A DNA stretch of 64,000 nt from NCBI RefSeq assembly GCF_024281035.1, contig NZ_JAMXLH010000006.1, positions 27,195-91,194 on the forward strand, given 5' to 3'. Below are positions 61,940 to 64,000 of this stretch, piece after piece (the stretch's first letter is position 1; each line of letters opens with the position of its first letter). Made by a program: the position numbers and the translations under genes. Under the pieces are notes generated by a model. It saw only the letters and a list, made by a program, of their open reading frames with translations. It was not told the DNA's origin and did no database searches. This stretch comes from Paraburkholderia sp. GTDB taxonomy: Bacteria > Pseudomonadota > Gammaproteobacteria > Burkholderiales > Burkholderiaceae.

Positions 61940-62547
61940 ACGTCGAATTTCTGATCACGTCGCTGATCGTCGTAGCTTCGCCCGGAACAGGCGCACTCGT
62001 TACTCTAACCGCAGGTTTGTCGCGTGGGGCGCGTGCTTCCGTCGTCGCGGCATTGGGCTGCACGCTCGGCATCCTGCCCCACATGGTGGCGGCGATTACC
62101 GGTCTGGCTGCACTCCTGCATGCGAGCGCCGTCGCATTCGAAGCGATCAAGTATGCGGGCGTCGCCTACCTGCTCTACACGGCATGGAAAACGCTCAAGG
62201 AAAATGGACCGTTGAGGATCAAGTTCGACGGCTTCACGCACTCTGATCGGAATGTGATCTCGCACGCGATCCTGGTGAATATGCTCAACCCCAAGCTTTC
62301 GATTTTCTTCTTTGCCTTCCTGCCGCAATTCATTGATCGCGGCGAAAACCGGGCCGCACTTCGCATGCTGGAACTTTCGCTCGTCTTCATGGCGATGACG
62401 TTCGCCGTATTCGTCGTGTACGGAGTCTTTGCGGCGAGTGTTCGCGATCGAATTCTTTCGCGACCCGATGCTCTCAAGTGGATACGCCGGAGTTTTGCCG
62501 CTGCGTTCGTCGGGGTCGGAGTCAAGCTGATCCTGGTGCAGCGGTAG
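61936..62547 (+). CDS. LysE family amino acid exporter
   Basis: A 203-residue membrane protein with six hydrophobic segments. The LysE/RhtB signature at the N-terminus is LITSLIVVASPGTGALVTLTAGLSRGARASVVAALGCTLG; the usual PGP is PGT here. NMLNPKLSIFFFAFLPQFID in the middle is the conserved N-P-K block. LysE proteins export amino acids or derivatives such as homoserine lactones. It is translationally coupled to the B3/4 protein and probably AraC-regulated. The substrate is unknown. Confidence 0.88.
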   Translation: MNVEFLITSLIVVASPGTGALVTLTAGLSRGARASVVAALGCTLGILPHMVAAITGLAALLHASAVAFEAIKYAGVAYLLYTAWKTLKENGPLRIKFDGFTHSDRNVISHAILVNMLNPKLSIFFFAFLPQFIDRGENRAALRMLELSLVFMAMTFAVFVVYGVFAASVRDRILSRPDALKWIRRSFAAAFVGVGVKLILVQR

Positions 62548-62629
62548 TCACCCTGTTCCGGCACTACGTGATCGTCCGGATTAATGGAGCCCAATGCTCG
62601 GCGGCATCAAACACCTCACACGCGAAGCG

Positions 62630-63523
62630 TCAACCAGCCCATGCGTTGATATCGAGAACCGCGGCGGCGAACACTTCGGGAGCCTCCTGCGGAAGATTGT
62701 GGCCCGCATTCGGCACGACGCGATTCTGATGGCGTCCAGTGAAGCACGTCGAGTCAGCCGGTCTTTCTCCAGGTAGAACAACGCCATCGGCATCCCCTTC
62801 GAGCGTGATCGCAGGCACCGTAATCGGCGGCATAACCGACAACCGGCGCTCGATATCGTCAAACTGAGGATCGCCATCGACCAGTCCGAAACGGTGTCGA
62901 TAAGAATGGACGACCACGTCGACGAAATCGGGATTATCAAATGCCACTGCAGAGCGTGCGTAGATGGCGTCGTCGATGTGCCAGGTAGGCGACCACAGCG
63001 ACCATAGGAGACGACAAAACGCGTGCCGGTTTTCAGCCAGGCCAGCCCGTCCGCGCTCGCCATGCAGGTAGTACTGGTACCACATCCGGTATTCCCTTTC
63101 GGGGTCCGCTGGCTGCGACGCGGCGGCTATATCCTGGATGTTGTAGCCGTTGACCGAAACGAGCCCCCGCGCTCTCGACGGGTAAAGCGCCGCCACGATG
63201 CACGCCGCCCGGCCGCCCCAGTCGTATCCGCCGAGCACGGCCCGATCGATTTGAAGCGCATCGAGCAGCGCTAACAGATCCGCGCCGAGCGCAGCCTGCT
63301 GGCCCGAGCGAAATGTTGTGGGCGCAAGGAAGCGCGTTGGCCCGTAGCCCCGAAGATAGGGGGTAATGACGCGCGCACCCTGGGAAGCCAGCCGTGGCGC
63401 CACTTCGTCATACGCGTGGATGTCGTAAGGGAAACCGTGAAGCAGGACGACCGGCCATCCGTTCGCGTCGCCCTGTTCGTCATAGGCGATATCAAGCAAC
63501 GTGGTTGCAATACGTTTGAGCAT
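62630..63523 (-). CDS. Alpha/beta hydrolase (epoxide hydrolase/haloalkane dehalogenase-like)
   Basis: A 297-residue soluble hydrolase. The oxyanion motif is HGFPYDIHAYDEV (residues 29-41), the nucleophile elbow GGYDWGGRAA has Asp rather than Ser, and late GHNLPQEAPEVFA carries the catalytic His. Asp as nucleophile is the feature of epoxide hydrolases and haloalkane or haloacetate dehalogenases. A cap domain lies between about residues 130 and 215, rich in Trp and Tyr. Substrate is unknown. It is convergent with lysE (82 bases between stops) and 109 bases ahead of an outer-membrane protein gene on the same strand. Confidence 0.85.
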   Translation of the reverse strand: MLKRIATTLLDIAYDEQGDANGWPVVLLHGFPYDIHAYDEVAPRLASQGARVITPYLRGYGPTRFLAPTTFRSGQQAALGADLLALLDALQIDRAVLGGYDWGGRAACIVAALYPSRARGLVSVNGYNIQDIAAASQPADPEREYRMWYQYYLHGERGRAGLAENRHAFCRLLWSLWSPTWHIDDAIYARSAVAFDNPDFVDVVVHSYRHRFGLVDGDPQFDDIERRLSVMPPITVPAITLEGDADGVVLPGERPADSTCFTGRHQNRVVPNAGHNLPQEAPEVFAAAVLDINAWAG

Positions 63524-63632
63524 GGAGCCCTCCTTCGTATGAGGCCGTCCGGCCGGTTACGGCGGATTGTCTCCGATCGGCGAGTCCGCCTGGCTGGAAT
63601 GACCGCGACGAGCTTCGAAAGGCCGAACTCGC

Positions 63633-64000
63633 CTACCATCCGTATTTAAGCTCGATACCGGCGTAGTCGGCGTTGTGTCCGCCCGCCTGCCGGATCGCGT
63701 TTCCCACCTGAAAGTGCACGGCTTCGATCGACCCGATCAGGTTTGCCGCAATCGTCCAGTCCGCGCGCAACTGCACGTACATCCCCGTCCACAGGCTGCC
63801 CTTGCCCGCTGTGCCCGGCACGGCCTGATTGGCTTGCTGATAGACGGCGTCGCCGGTCGTTTGGCGCCACTGAAAACCCAACCCGCCGAGCAACACAAGA
63901 TTCGGGGTTGGCTTGAGCGTGATATTCGGCTTGATGTGAATGAGGTTCGTGTAGCCCGTATAGCCTGCGAGCGAGAAGTAGTAACCGTTCGGGAACAGGG
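63633..64000 (-). CDS. Alginate-export-type outer-membrane porin, C-terminal part
   Basis: The gene runs out of the window; the last 121 codons are visible. Beta-strand alternation is strong: LFPNGYYFSLAGYTGYTNLI, then FQWRQTTGDAVYQQ, GMYVQLRADWTIAANLIGSIEAVHF and a terminal YAGIELKYGW. FPNGYYFSLAGYTGY, QWRQTT-DAVY and the C-terminal HNADY-GIELKYGW match the alginate_exp (AlgE-like) porin family of Burkholderiaceae. These porins often serve uptake of aromatic or anionic compounds rather than alginate. Its role cannot be judged without the rest. Confidence 0.78.
   Translation of the reverse strand, partial: LFPNGYYFSLAGYTGYTNLIHIKPNITLKPTPNLVLLGGLGFQWRQTTGDAVYQQANQAVPGTAGKGSLWTGMYVQLRADWTIAANLIGSIEAVHFQVGNAIRQAGGHNADYAGIELKYGW

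Overview
This is a GC-rich 64 kb window from a proteobacterium, most likely a member of the Burkholderiaceae (Paraburkholderia or Caballeronia type). The evidence is the gene repertoire: polyhydroxybutyrate (PHB) genes, an OprB porin, an alginate-export-type porin, the DUF3649/PepSY/DUF3325-TonB iron block, a chromosomal KfrA-like protein, RcnB and HdeD stress proteins, and many single-gene transporters with divergent regulators. I recognise no tRNA, rRNA, transposase, prophage or CRISPR array. The mosaic of small cassettes fits an accessory stretch of a secondary chromosome or megaplasmid; that placement is inference.

Layout. 1-5.2 kb: end of a DUF2784 gene, then a complete ribose/galactose-type ABC importer (binding protein, double ATPase, two permeases). 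5.4-11 kb: small membrane and stress genes (PLDc_N/SHOCT, RcnB, AI-2E-type transporter, HdeD, a zinc-ribbon protein, a DGC zinc-binding protein). 11-14 kb: DadA-type D-amino acid dehydrogenase and an MFS exporter. 14-18.2 kb: a six-gene iron block (DUF3649, PepSY, DUF3325, TonB, ExbB, ExbD) behind a clear Fur box. 18.6-22.6 kb: a KfrA-like coiled-coil protein with an 8-unit, 21-bp repeat, and two proteins of unknown role. 22.7-26.7 kb: a TetR regulon (isomerase, TetR, SDR) with related operator sites, a SnoaL-like protein and a CDF metal exporter. 27-32.5 kb: a 49-aa ORF, a long structured leader with a 68-aa ORF ahead of an OprB porin, a secreted unknown and an orphan PstS. 33-38.4 kb: diiron MBL-fold protein, GIY-YIG-like protein, a candidate small RNA, cytochrome P450, MarR-GNAT fusion with two operators, EamA transporter. 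39-44.5 kb: MgtC, NUDIX, then a PHB group (phasin, PhaB) with small proteins and an L,D-transpeptidase. 45-48.2 kb: YeeE transporter, EamA transporter, LysR. 48.3-60 kb: the most system-like region. 60-64 kb: AraC, B3/4-domain protein, LysE exporter, alpha/beta hydrolase and the end of an alginate-export porin.

The best candidate for an undescribed system is 48.3-60.0 kb. A ROK repressor sits between a Ugp/Mal-type ABC operon, headed by a DUF1868 2H-phosphoesterase-like gene, and a divergent run of TonB-dependent receptor, ExbB, ExbD and TonB. The stump of a GH5-like glycosidase directly follows TonB. Two matching AT-flanked palindromes carrying TACCCG lie in front of the ABC operon and in front of the receptor. 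I read this as one self-contained outer-to-inner-membrane uptake regulon for an oligosaccharide, possibly one carrying a phosphodiester. The substrate is not known.

All functional names come from reading motifs by eye. No database search was run.
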